The position numbers were made by a program, and so were the translations under genes. This document shows, one piece after another, positions 49,231-60,879 of a DNA stretch of 64,000 nt (position 1 is the stretch's first letter; the number at the start of each line of letters is the position of its first letter). The DNA is from Ophiura sarsii (Eukaryota > Echinodermata > Ophiuroidea > Amphilepidida > Ophiuridae). Where the stretch lies: the NCBI GenBank assembly GCA_035610835.1, contig CM069456.1, positions 27,782,234-27,846,233 of the forward strand. Direction: 5' to 3'. The notes beneath the pieces are model-generated. The model ran no database searches and was not told the origin of the DNA. It saw only the letters and a list, made by a program, of their open reading frames with translations.

Positions 49231-49336
49231 TAGAATTTTGGCAAGAGTCCAAGATTCCCGAGAACGAATCCACGAGAGTCTAAATAGATTCTCATTGACT
49301 GCCAAAAGCTTCACACACACTGAATAGAGAAGAATC

Positions 49337-49712
49337 TAAACCAGGCATTCTCAAATGGTGGCGCGCGCGCCACTTGTTTTAGCGCATCAAGGCATTTTCC
49401 TAAGTGGCGCGAGAGTGGTTAAAATTTGTTTTTAAAAGATATATATATGATATAGCCAAAATTCCATAGGCATATGACAGTCAGATGTATAAATACAGCA
49501 ATTTTTCTCGCGCTACGTGCGTATGTGCCCTCAAAACAGTAATATTAGTTATTATGCTGCCTACATATATGTTAAAATATTTTGAAATTAGTGTTATAAA
49601 GGGAATTTTGCCATTGTAAATTCTAAACAAATATGACCAAGTGGAGCTTCAACATGTTGGTTACTAAAATGTGGCGCATCAGTAAATCTAGTTGAGAAAG
49701 TCTGATCTAAAC
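49337..49712. repeat. MITE with GTGGCGC termini
   Basis: Left end TCTCAAATGGTGGCGCGCGC and right end TGTGGCGCATCAG...TTGAGA are imperfect inverted repeats of the 'TCTCAA...GGTGGCGC' type seen in hAT-like MITEs. Non-coding. Confidence 0.45.
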
Positions 49713-50199
49713 ACTCTCACAAACTCCACCTGGGAGAATCCAAATGGACTCTTGAGTCATAGTTCTCAATGAAATTCTACTCCTGGAAGATATTAGCACC
49801 AGGGGGGGGGGGAGGGGGGCCACTCAACTTTTTTTTGGGTAGGGGTGTGCCGCACAGGATCTCAAAAAGGGGGGCTACAGAACTGAACTGAGTGGATTTT
49901 ATGACGAAAAATAGGGTCTTAGGAACTGATTTTTTCAAAAAATTAGGTCTTGAGAACTGGCCTATAGTTCAATTTTGATTAGCAAGAACGCAACTTTTTG
50001 GGGTTTTTTGGTTTAAGAATGCAAAATTTTCGAAGAATTGGGGCTTTGGAACGCAAAATCTCACGATTTTTGAATTTTCAATAAAATGGGGGTCTTAAGA
50101 ACTGATGCAGGCTCAAAAAGGGGGTCATAAGAACTAGCAGCAGAGGGTGAAAAAGGGGGTCTTCAGCGCGGCACATACCTATACCCTTTTCCAATGTCA

Positions 50200-50234
<35 letters not shown>

Positions 50235-50597
50235 ATTAGCACCATGTTACAAAACCTGTTTGTTACAAAAAAAATCCAAGGTAGCAGTTGAGCTACTTTA
50301 CAGGAACAGCACTTCAGTTTATTTGCCAAAAAAGAAAAATGGAGACTTGTGTGAGCAAAACCAACATGGCGAATATCGCGAATGAAGTTAAATCAATATT
50401 TGTGAGTAAAGTAACAGATTTAAAGCACTGTATGCAACATTTTAAATAGAACAGCACTTTTTTTTGGTATCATTTTAAAAAGAAAACACAAAAAAAAATG
50501 TGAGCGACCCTAGATTTTCAGGTCGGTCAAAAAGGGAAAGTCAATGTCTTTTTTTTTTTAGGCCAAATATTGACAGTACAGTTGCACACGTCCTACA
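49713..50597. other. no gene; G-rich and poly-C repeats
   Basis: Contains G runs at 49803-49817 and a run of about 28 C at about 50204-50232, bounding a segment with repeated GGGGTCTTAGAACTG-like words. Looks like a MITE with homopolymer core. No supported gene. Confidence 0.45.
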
Positions 50598-51705
50598 TTA
50601 CTTGCGGGGTCTGCAGCTTGAGCAGAGGCTGTTTGTGTAGCGGTTCAAGTCTCCAACCTTGGTTGTAGGGAACAGATAGCAGACGATGGCTGAAAAGTAA
50701 AAGTTAGCATTGCTGTTAATTGTTTGACATAAGATTTAAAATAATACTTTAACGTTAGAAAGATTAATAATAATCATGATTCATACACTCTGCGTGGTGG
50801 CGAACCAATCAGAGAGCAGAATTCTGAATTACGAGTTGATTGATATTGTCCACATGCGCCTTGAACTGCGCGAGGTGCTTTTGATGCGTAAACTCGCGCG
50901 TGCACCGTCGCATCGCCTGTTCCATTTTTTCGCTGGGTAAATCCATTTTTATTTTTGCAACAAAACATTATTATATTAGTGTTTTTGTCGTGTATGAATT
51001 AGGTTAATAAATTTGCATTCACTTTTGCTCTTAAAATTGGACAAACCAATGCACTTGCGCTGAATTTTGATGCTTGGCCAATGCACTCAGCACTGCGCCT
51101 TGGGCATTGGACGCACCAAAACCCAGCGCGCCTGCACTGGACTTGTCCAATTTCACTCGCAAAAGTAAATGCCCATTTATTAACCTATAATCAATAGGAA
51201 TGGGTGAGGTATCGAGGTTACTGATTTTTGCATTCAGTTACAGCATAAGATATGTGACAGGTTCTTTTTATATCCCACTGTTTTGGTCATCAAAGCATTG
51301 GTCAAACAGCGATGCTATTTTTGTTTAAATATGGTGGTATTTGACATGAGTTAAATGATCTGAAAACTCACATTTGAATATGACCCAGTCCTATTGATCA
51401 CATATTGTTACATTTTGGAATCACACTGCACATTGCTACATTTGTAGTATCATTATTATTATCATTATGTACAGGTATACTTACTTTTTATCGCGTTGAA
51501 CTCTAGAGGTGGCAGTGGCTGCGACAAAGTTTGAGTTGATGAGTTTGTGGCAACTCTTGACCCAAGGGTGCTGCACTTTGCCAGCTGCTCTTTGGTCCAC
51601 TTCTGCTTGAGCAGGGCATTTAAGAGCTTCCGCTCATCTTTAAATTGAAGGCGCAGCACTTTGAGTGTTCCCTTCTTCATCCCCAGTACCTCTCTAGCAC
51701 TATAC
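50598..51705 (-). CDS. BEN-domain-like terminal exons
   Basis: Two exons, 51485-51705 (221 nt) and 50598-50689 (92 nt, TAA stop), with clean GT/AG borders and matching phase. Joined they read KVLRLQFKDERKLLNALLKQ, KWTKEQLAKCSTLGSRVA, PLPPLEFNAIKTIVCYLFP and YTNSLCSSCRPRK. The pattern 'LL-ALF---LA--S--G', 'L---AI---V---FP' and a final 'I-S-CR' tail is that of BEN domains, which bind DNA or chromatin proteins. No 5' exon could be joined in phase. Just upstream (52528-52551) is a 24-nt exon-like block, AKDEESYE, that follows the SAMD3-like exons of copy B/D, so the BEN part may be its C-terminus or a separate gene. Confidence 0.5.
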
Positions 51706-52057
51706 CTGTATTTGGAAGAGGAAGAAAAACAAAATACTTCTTAATAGGTTTTAACTTCCTGTTTTTAGGGTGTATTGAACAGGACAGCAATATAATATAT
51801 TTATAATTTTAACCCATGGCAATAAAAGACCTAAAGCTTCACATTTGGTACATGATCACAATACCACAATACACTGGTCATGCAGTTACCTAAAACCAGC
51901 ACCTTAATGAAATAACTCTTCCTAAATATTTCACTGCCAAAATGATCACACAACAGTCCAAAGGGGCAACTGAACCCCACTATTTGCAAAAACAGGACAC
52001 TTAACCTCCAAGCCATTTCACTGAAGTGCTTAATACGATACAGTGCCCATTCACCAT

Positions 52058-52242
52058 ATTAGTTAGGGTTAGGGAATTAAGGTTAGGGCTTAGGGTTAAA
52101 GACTTACGGTTATTGTTTTAGAGATTTAGGGTTAGGCATTTAAGGGTTACTGATTTAAGGGTTACTGATTTAAGGGTTTTGGTTTGGGACTTTGGGTTAG
52201 GATTTAGAGTTAGGGTTTATAGGCCTTTAGGGATAGGTGGGC
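52058..52242 (+). repeat. degenerate interstitial TTAGGG-type repeat
   Basis: Runs such as TTAGGGTTAGGGAATTAAGG, CTTAGGGTTAAAG and TTTAGGGTTAGG extend for about 180 bp. They resemble the metazoan telomere unit but are heavily degraded, so this may be an old telomeric insertion or a chance-related simple repeat. Confidence 0.55.
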
Positions 52243-52729
52243 TCTTTATCAATTGTCAACTTGTTATTTGCCAAGGGGGCAAAATGGCTGGGGGGCAAAG
52301 TGTCCAGGAACCACTAAAGAATAGTTAAGAGTGCTAGCTAATACATGTAAGTGTAATTCACCGTTATAAACCAAAAATGAGAATTATGTCCATGAAGAAA
52401 ATACCTGAAAAAGCACGTCAAAATTGATGAAATTGCCGTTAAAAATGCTAAAGAATTCTGAAATGCCTGAACATTTTCATGCCTGCATGATCACAAAACT
52501 GGTAGGTAACAGCAAAATTATACTTACTTCATAACTTTCTTCATCTTTTGCCTGAAAATAAATAAATAAATAAATAAAGTGTACAGAAACTTGCTGTTTA
52601 ATGATACTACAAACATATTTGGGGTTGTATCTCACCATACCACAGGTCAAGTGTGCGTATTGCATTGGAACAAATAGGAGGTAACAAATTAATCGCTCAG
52701 GAGACACAAACTTTGATAATCAAAAGCAC

Positions 52730-53200
52730 TTAAAGGTAGATGACCCGATCACATTTTCGTAACACAGAATTATTTCAAACATACGGAGATTTTCATATCA
52801 TATGAAAGCTCGTATTTTTCTCATCATCATTCTGAAATTTGACGGCTTAAATCGGTATAATTTCGGAGAAATCGATGAAATAACGTTGAATTACCGCGAA
52901 TGGTGGTAACCACCGATATAGTTTGTGTACTTCTCAATGGGTACAGTTCAAAATTTCGCACGGTCAAAAAAATTCGCACAGTCACAAAATTTCGCACGGT
53001 CACAAAATTTCGGAGTCCAAAAAGCACAACGGTCAACAAATAATGCCAATTCCTTAGTGTTTTGGGCCATATTTTTTTTCCTTATGCAAATTTAGCGTCC
53101 TGGTATTGGAAATTCAGCGTCCCGGTATTTGGAGCCAGGGGGGGCAACTTGCCCCCTCTGCCCCCCCCCCCCCCCCCCCGGTCGGTACGCCACTGGCACA
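52730..53200. other. remnants of MITEs; no gene
   Basis: TTAA at 52730-52733 followed by AGGTAGATGACCCGATCAC looks like another TTAA-MITE left end. 52930-53010 has three CAAAATTTCGCACGGTCA units. A run of about 18 C lies at 53161-53179, followed by GGTACGCCACTGG, a hAT-MITE-like end. Confidence 0.45.
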
Positions 53201-53859
53201 GTTTTGTGCGTTGTTATAACGGGGCAACACATTGTGCACTGCATTGCTCACACCTGGGAAATGATTAAATTTAAAAAATAGGAAAACAAGAAACATGGTG
53301 TCCGTTGCTTTGCGTAGGGTTCAATACCCTAAAAGCTAATATTTGCTAAATTTTCTATCAGAAATTGACTGTTTTTGTTTTTGTTGATGTAAAGACCAAG
53401 AAATTAGAAAAATGCAGTTTCTTCAGCCTAAAATGTGTTACACATGGTGGCTGACATACCCCGTATCACAATTTCCATAGTAGTTGTATCAATCATGAGA
53501 AAACAGAAATTTGGAGATTATATCACCTCGTTTGGGCCATTTTAGGGTGTATTAGGATTACGTAAATTATCTCATTTTATGCACTTTTATGGCACATCAA
53601 TTTACCATCCCCTTTTTATTGCCGAAAGTCTAAACCCCAATAAAACATTTACTCTTATTCACATTTTTATTAATTTTTAACAATATTTTAGTTTGAATTT
53701 GCGGTTACATAGCATTGTGGCCTGTAGGAGAAACTGTGCCAACTGTATGCACTGAAAGGATTACAGTTAGACTGATAAAAAAGGAGCTGTTCGACACAAC
53801 TTTTTAGTACTGTATAGCGGGAAACTTTCGCGGGGGTAACCTTTTTCGCGATCGACCAG

Positions 53860-54255
53860 GTTGTACCAAGTACAAAAATTACGAGCTTGCAAAGTTATGT
53901 ATAATTTATGAAAATTGAAAATTACGAGCTTGTATGTGCTCACAAATTGATGTAGAAACTTTAATTGAAAATGTACAAGCTCATATGAGCTCACATGCTA
54001 AATCAACGAGCTTGTATGTGCTCGTGTGAGCTCATATGTATGAAAATAGGTGACGAGCTCGTAACAATTTTGTGCGCAAGCTCGCAATTGACTACTTGTG
54101 CTCGAAACTTGAACTTAATGTGAGCTTGTGATCGTAAATATGATTACGAGCTTTTGCAGGTACGAGCTCAAACAAGCTCACTTTAGCTTACACAAGCAAA
54201 TACGTGCAAATTCCAATCACTTTTAAGCTCGGAACGAGCTTGTTTCAGCTCGTTT
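53860..54255. repeat. GAGCTC/AAGCTC repeat cluster, second site
   Basis: Words TACGAGCTTG, GAGCTCACAAAT, ACGAGCTCGT and AAGCTCGGAACGAGCTTG repeat every 10-40 bp. Same vocabulary as 46480-46935, 7 kb away. Ends 40 bp before exon e of copy B/D. Confidence 0.65.
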
Positions 54256-54814
54256 TGATGATACATTTTCGTACATGATTACATTGACATACTTACTGTT
54301 GTTTGTGGCACAAACATATTTGTAACCTTCTCACGGAACATTGCTGGCATAGTAAGAATAGCTCCTCTTGTTACAGCTTCTGAAAATGAAGGTAATACAA
54401 TGAAAGAAATTATATAAATCCCAATTTAAATGGTAGGATTTTAAAGTCATCAATTGGGTCAAAATCCCAGATCTAACGTGGCATATTTTTGTTCAATCTA
54501 CAAGTCTCCTTTCACCTCAAATTATGAACAGTAACAAAATTTCACCTTCATCTGATTCAAAAACCTGCATTTGTATCATAATTTGATTCTAAGGATAGGA
54601 GTGTATGCAACTCAACAACAATGATTTATTCAGTGCACCAATTGATGACACCACACATTGTGAATGATAGAAACACACATTCAAATTACAGGTTGAGATA
54701 TAAACTTTTTCCATCTCATACAAATTTTTGCAGGTTTTAAATGATTTACACTTTTATTATACTCATTATGGTAATAACATGATAAACCCACTAAACAGCT
54801 GATTTATGTATTAA

Positions 54815-55227
54815 AGGAGGTGTCCCGCAAGCATAAAACTATTCATTATATGTTAGAAATATAACTATCAAGCCCAACTTTTGTAATTATATTGAACAAA
54901 AACACCACACTTATATTTATTACAAAAACAAATAATAACCGCCATCTCTCAACATGCAATTTTTAAAATTTGCGGCGATCCAAAGTCCCGGTGTCGATGA
55001 AGTCATAGTTATACAATGCACATGCTCAAATTTGAGCACCGATACCTGTGACGTCATCGACAACCGGGACTTTCGATCGCCGCGAAATTTAAAAATTGCA
55101 TGTATGGCAGTTTTTATTCATTTTTGTGACTAGTTTGATGTTTTGTTCTATATAATTACGTAATTTCGGCTCGATAATTATTTTTCTAACAGATAATGCT
55201 CAATGTTGTGCTTGCGGGACCATTCCT
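54815..55227. mobile_element. TTAA-flanked MITE beside exon d
   Basis: TTAA at 54811-54814 and 55228-55231; termini AGGAGGTGTCCCGCAAGCA and TGCTTGCGGGACCATTCCT. An internal inverted repeat with GCGGCGATC...GATCGCCGCG suggests a foldback core. piggyBac-type by its TTAA. Its right end is 35 bp from exon d of copy B/D. Confidence 0.8.
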
Positions 55228-55953
55228 TTAAAGTAAAAACTTCTGTCAGACAACATACATACCTTGTTTGTATTTTTGGTCCCTTGCACCAGATATTCTC
55301 ACTCGCATTTTTCAGCCGATGACCGTAGCTAACAATCCCTTCCTTTACTTTCTCCAAGTAATCTTCATTGATGATCCTGTCCATCTCAGCCTTCAACTGA
55401 AATTGTGAAAGGAGAGCAAATGTACTAATCAATTTGCAAAATAATTGCTTTTCAACATAATCTTGTTAGGAGCTGTACAATAATTAATTAGCACAGGTGC
55501 ATTGGAATAGATTTCACACATTTGTGCCAAAAATCACTTGTCTCACTCCACTTTGTATTCCAAAATTGCTTGCTATCTTCAGGGCATGGAAAAAGAGGGG
55601 ACAATTATTATTGCTAAATCAAACAAGCAGAGCAGCCTATCTGAAGTCCATCTCCACCCATAATTGATGTCACAATGTAAATTAATGAAACTATTTGTAA
55701 AATCTGTCACTTGAATGTTATGCCTACCTGATCTTCTTCCACCAGCCATGGGTATAGGCTTCAACAACTTCTTTTACACTAGCCTGGTCAGAAACGATTT
55801 CTTTTCTTCTCATGCTCAATGTAGCGTTCATAGCCCTGGTAACACACGCAATATCGGGATACCTTTTCTTCTTTTCTTCTATCAGCCATTTTTTATGGAG
55901 TATCATACTACGTTCATCTTCATAGGGTGGTGGCTGTGGCAGGTAGTTTGTGA

Positions 55954-55972
55954 CCCCCCCCCCCCCCCCCCC
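55954..55972 (-). repeat. poly-G (19) inside coding exon c
   Basis: On the minus strand a run of 19 G follows codons for KPKAMW in exon c. Upstream and downstream frames are both conserved with the family but only join when the run length is a multiple of three (for example 18). Confidence 0.8.
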
Positions 55973-56229
55973 ACATAGCTTTTGGCTTGTTTTCTGTTGT
56001 TTTCTTCTCAGATGTACATGTAGATGCTTCACCACCAGTCTTGCGACGTTTCCGAAAGACAAGTGTTGGATCTTCTTGCTTCTTGCTTTCATCTTTCCTT
56101 TTGTTTTGAAACTTGTAACCCAGTCTTGTTTTCCAAAGGCTCTGCAAAGCAAATCAATTTAAATTTAGTGATTTAAAAAACAAACAAAACAAAAACATTT
56201 GCAGTTCACCATTCATACTTCTTGTTCCA

Positions 56230-56345
56230 TACAAGTAAGGGAGTGTTCAGAAATACTTTGGTGTGGGGGGGGGGGGGGGGGGGGGGGTTGGCCAAAAACA
56301 AATTGCCGGTGTCTAAACTTTTTTGACCCCCCCCCCCCCCTTTAC
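56230..56345. repeat. partial MITE with G and C runs
   Basis: After TAA comes GGGAGTGTTCAGAAATACTT, the left end of the family at 36169-36549, then a run of about 20 G and, 45 bp on, a run of about 14 C. The right end is missing. It lies where exon b' of copy D would be expected. Confidence 0.55.
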
Positions 56346-56599
56346 AAATTGACACATATTAAATGAAGTTACTTACAACATGCCACACGTAGATATTAGA
56401 TGCGCAACTGAACTGTGAACAAGTGTCCGTCTACTCTTAGGGTTGAGACATTTCATATCATCAATTTCTCGTATCACATTTTTCTCATCAGTTGTCTGAT
56501 TTAGAATCATTTTGGTATCCTGTAAAATGTAAGATTACTTTCGCAAATTAATAAATTGGATCAATTACATGTTTAAACTTTAGGAAAATTAATCATAAA

Positions 56600-57400
56600 A
56601 TTAAAAAATTGTGTTGTTTACACCATTCATTCAGTAAGAAAACGGAACTAAATATATAGCAATCACTCTTACATGTTTCGATTTTTTAAATTTTTTTTAA
56701 TTTGGTGGTTTGACATCTGAAGCACCAGCAGTCGTCAAATCCTCACACTCCCGGAAGTACATGTCAATGCATCAATATCATTTTGTTTAGTGGCAGTGGA
56801 ACTGGGGGAAGGTGCTTCATTTTAGACGGCATAATGCAGGCGTGAGTATAAACTTTTATGTAAAACTTTTTTTAAAAAATCAAAAAACCTGAACAAAAAC
56901 ATGTAAAATTCAGCACGTTGATCTACCCTGGATTTCCCCCAGAGCCATCCTAGATTTTTAGATTTGCGGTCGGTCGCAAAGGGCAAGTCAACTTATTTTG
57001 TTAAAAGCTTTTCATACAACTATTCTCTATATTCACCCCATCCCCTATTGATAATGACCTCTGCAAATTATGCTAAATACTGTTATAACCTTTTCAGGTT
57101 GGCCACTTCCGAACCAAATATTTTTGGCAATCAACAAGGCCAACAATCCTTATTCTTAAATTTTCTTTGTTTGAATTTTGTCAACCTACTTATTTCTATT
57201 GTGTAATAGATGTAAACTTAACAGTGTACAATACATATTAGGCCAACTTTTTCATTCCCATTCAAGTCAACTTTTTATATCATACCATCTTTATCAATTG
57301 CATTTATCGGGGCTAACAGCTTAAAACCATTTCTTTATTCATGTATACTTTATCATATCGCATCAGCTGCAAGGTACACACCCGTTTGCTGGAATGGAAT
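56600..57400. other. intron, no gene seen
   Basis: AT-rich DNA between exons pre-a' and a' of copy D. A short plus-strand ORF at 56964-57206 shows no domain. Confidence 0.35.
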
Positions 57401-57405
57401 GGCAT

Positions 57406-57750
57406 CAGTGGCGTAGCCAGCATTTTGAAACAGGTGGGGCAAGACCATAGTTGTACCGACGATAGCACGATAGACTGACCCAAAAAAACTACTGTTGTTG
57501 CTTGAAAATGTGCGCAATTTTTTGGGTCATATTTTACGTGAATTGAGCCATATTATTGGTTTAAAACTGGTTTTAATTAATATTTTTGTACATATGCTCG
57601 CTCGCTAGCGCACAAAGATTTGCTAATTCCTACGAATTTTACCACGTAAATCGCATCATCAAATTCACAAATGTACCCGACGGCACCCAGTGTGTACCGA
57701 CGGGGATAATTTTAGGGGGGGGGGGCAACGGCCCCCTGGCTACGTCACTG
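57406..57750. mobile_element. hAT-type MITE with perfect 8-bp TSD
   Basis: Flanked by AATGGCAT at 57398-57405 and 57751-57758. Ends are CAGTGGCGTAGCCAGC and GGCTACGTCACTG. The CAGTGGCGTAGCC terminus is widespread in invertebrate hAT MITEs. A G run lies near the right end. Confidence 0.85.
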
Positions 57751-58654
57751 AATGGCATATGGGGTGAATAGAACCTGCATACTTATTTGTAATTTGCAAT
57801 TTACAATAGAAATTTATCAAAACTGGAACTTTCAAATAGTTCAGTCCTACATCTTTGTTTTTTGACCGGTGGTTGATTGGTTGAATCTTTCATGGTATCT
57901 TTGCTGCTTGAATTAGGCTCCATCATAACCATAATGTGTGGTGTCAAGTCATTCCCTGCAGAATTCCACAAGAGCTGTTCTGAAACCTCACAGGTTTGTG
58001 TTAGAGCTCCAAGTTCCAGGTTCTGTGATGTTCCTTTCAAAGTCTTGAGCTGAAAACTAAACATCATTAAAACTGTGATTAATAATAATAAAACAAATCT
58101 TGTATTAGCGCTTTTCAGAATCAAAGATCATCTCCAAGTACCGATGATCAACTTTTTAAAACTGGGAAGGGGCTTTGATGTTTGATGTTGTGATCACATT
58201 TTCATAACACCAAATTTCCTCAAACATGGAGATTTTTATATCATATGAAAGATAATCTTTTTCTGATTAAAGTATGCAAGGTCTACCTCACCCCAAAACC
58301 ATCAAACGCACATCCGTGGTGGGCAACATGTCAGCTGGACCTCAAGGCTCTGATTGTTTGGTTAGTTTCAAAAGTGTGCACTGATAAACTTGTATTCACG
58401 CAACATCATGCCAAACTGCTAATTTTTAAGATATATATATATATCTTAAGACTGCGGTAAAATGTAATAAATGCTACGGTAGAAAGGTTTGTTTATTTTT
58501 CTTTGAGAACCGGCGCAAGGCCACCTGAAAATTCGAAAGTGCAAATAATGAATTCATCTCAAATAATGAATTATTTTGGGATTTGTGCATTTCAGAGGCG
58601 GGCGGCAACTAAACATTCATTGTGAAGGGTCTTATACACATACCTTGAGCTGTA

Positions 58655-60789
58655 TTAGATGAGTTTGGAGGTTGCTATGACATACCAATAGTTGTCACTT
58701 GTGTCAAAACATTTCACTACATGAAATGGACGGCATACACAGAGATCTTGGGGCTGCTTGATTAGGACAGGACCATCCACTGATGAGCAGATGGCATATG
58801 CTTTCAGATGTCTATTGTGTGACACTGTTTGCCAAGGATGTAACACAAAATACACTCTGCTCTCTAGTCTGCTACTACAAAGATTTGCTGCAGCTTTGCA
58901 TAGCGTGGACCACTCTCACTCCAATGAGTCAGCACCATGCAGTTTGGTTTGAACACATAGCTATTGATATCAATGCTCCCTGCCAAAATAACCGGATTAT
59001 CTTGAGGACACTGAAGAGAGGTACATACTGAATCTACACAATCCATCATGTTCACTTCAGTGGGAACTGGATCATGAATGTTCATTTCTGTACCAACAGA
59101 GGTTTTCATCAATAACGTAAAACACAGCTGCTGTTGATGTCTGATCACTACTGTCTTAGCGACATTTTTGTAGTTGTTGCAAGCACGTGCCCATCAAGAA
59201 GCCTTATTAATCTTGGGTAATGCAGGAGATAATGTTGTTTTGGAATCAGATGTTCCTCTCCAAAGAGATGCAGGAAAAGTTGGTGATGATCTCTGATCAA
59301 ACTCTTCAATACTATTATTCCACCTTTACTGATGCTTGGTGCAGATACAATTTTGTAGATTTCTAGTAGTAGTAGAAAGAGTTCCCATTCATCTGAATCC
59401 TCATCCACAAGGTCACCGATTATGAGTGGAAGATAAGACACAAGACATGTCATCTGGGCAGATGTCTGACCACTGGATCCATGAGGATTTCTGAGTTGCC
59501 CAATATTGATTGGGCTGGGTTTGTTCCGTTTGTCAACAGAACCATAGTTGAAGGATGCAATTCTATTGTTTAAATCATTGAGTGTAAAGCATTTCTCGTC
59601 TAGTATGAGAGTAGCTAGGACCAGTTTTGTTTCCAGCGGTAGAACACCTTCTGTGAAGTTATGCATCACATCTGCTGCACAATTGTCTGTTACATGGAAG
59701 TCACTAATAGCGTGTTTCTATTGAGGAGCCTGAATGATTCCGAATAATTTGCCTACCGCATCATAGCGGAGTCCGGTCTGTTTCTATTGGCGACTGTTTT
59801 CCGAGAAGGATACGAAGTTGCGTGTCACATCGTGACGTGCGTGCCTTGCCGAATACACTTCCAACATCATCCCCCAGTACGCAATTCAATGTAACCAATT
59901 GTAACGATGTTCATTGTATATAACATCGCGTCGAGACTATGAACATTGAGCGCACGTGCTATATGTACCAAGAATAAACTAAAAAATATAGTGTGAGAAA
60001 ATATTAAAATCTTGTTTTGTCGAATATGTTTTCCAAAATGTTGAACAACAACAGCATTTATACTTATTTAAACACTGTATAAAACATTTTTTGCTGCATT
60101 TAGCAAGAAAAATTGAGTTAATTAACACATTAATTATTAATTTCAACATTGTACAAAACATTTTGTCTGCATTTAGTAAGAAAAATATAGGTTTTATGAC
60201 TACTTTCATTCGATATTTCTAACGAAACGTGCACATCAAAACAATGCTACTTCCTGTTTCTATACTGCTTACGCACTGTATCGGAACGAAGTGTGTTTCT
60301 ACTAACGCAATCCGGATTATGCCTACGGTATTATCCTTACAGAAGTAGGATAAATACCGGAGGGAAGTCGCTCCGCTATAATCCGCATTATAGCGGAGTG
60401 GGTCAGTTTCTATTAAGCAAAGTTAATCTCTTATCCCGAATCATTCCGAATCATTCCGGATAGAAGTCTCAATAGAAACACACTATTAGTGTGTTCAATA
60501 TTGAAGAACGTTTGATGCCAGTCTGAGACACATCCGCTATTTCAAGGTTGCTTGAGTAGTTATCTTCGTTAGGTAACAAAGAGACATCCTCCTCACATTG
60601 ATGCCATGACAAATAACTAAACTGTTTTGTACAACCATTTTGACTACACACAATATTTGTTGCAGTATTTCCTGCTGGTATTTGGTGCACATATTTTAAG
60701 TGATAAATCAATTGTTTTGTACCACCCTCAATTTGTTTGAAGCACTTGTAGCACAGCATTGTGATGTCCAAAGTAAGATGACAAGCCAA
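58655..60789 (-). pseudogene. C2H2-finger transposase-like ORF, third copy, deleted and interrupted
   Basis: Pieces in order: 60469-60789, fingers (CYKCFKQIEGG, HLKYVHQIPAG) joined directly to GIKRSSILNTL, which corresponds to residue ~450 of the intact copy, so roughly residues 60-430 are deleted; 59148-59704 (DFHVTDNCAADVMHNFTEGV, LPLETKLVLATLI, IASFNYGSVDKRNKP, PKQHYLLHYPRLIRLL); 58864-59148 after a further deletion that removes the ERKH region; and 58655-58855, the tail (RPFHVVKCFD, YWYVI). A 780-bp MITE splits the first two pieces. Closest by eye to the intact copy at 18558-21038 (shared IASFNYGSVD, HGSSGQ/NGSSGQ). It is followed 606 bp on by exon pre-a' of copy D. Confidence 0.75.
59707..60486. 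mobile_element. 780-bp MITE inside the third transposase copy
   Basis: Ends ATAGCGTGTTTCTATTGAG and CTCAATAGAAACACACTAT, flanked by TA on both sides (59705-59706 and 60487-60488). Inner arms also pair (GCGGAGTCC / CTCCGCTATAATCC, CATTCCGAA words). Removing it rejoins the coding frame ILNTL-I-S-DFHVTDN. Confidence 0.85.
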
Positions 60790-60879
60790 TAGTATCTATT
60801 TTAAAAACTCACGTTTGCTCTCCATTTTTGAAGAAACTTCAAACGAATCCCAATCTGTGGTATTAGTGATGTTATTGTT

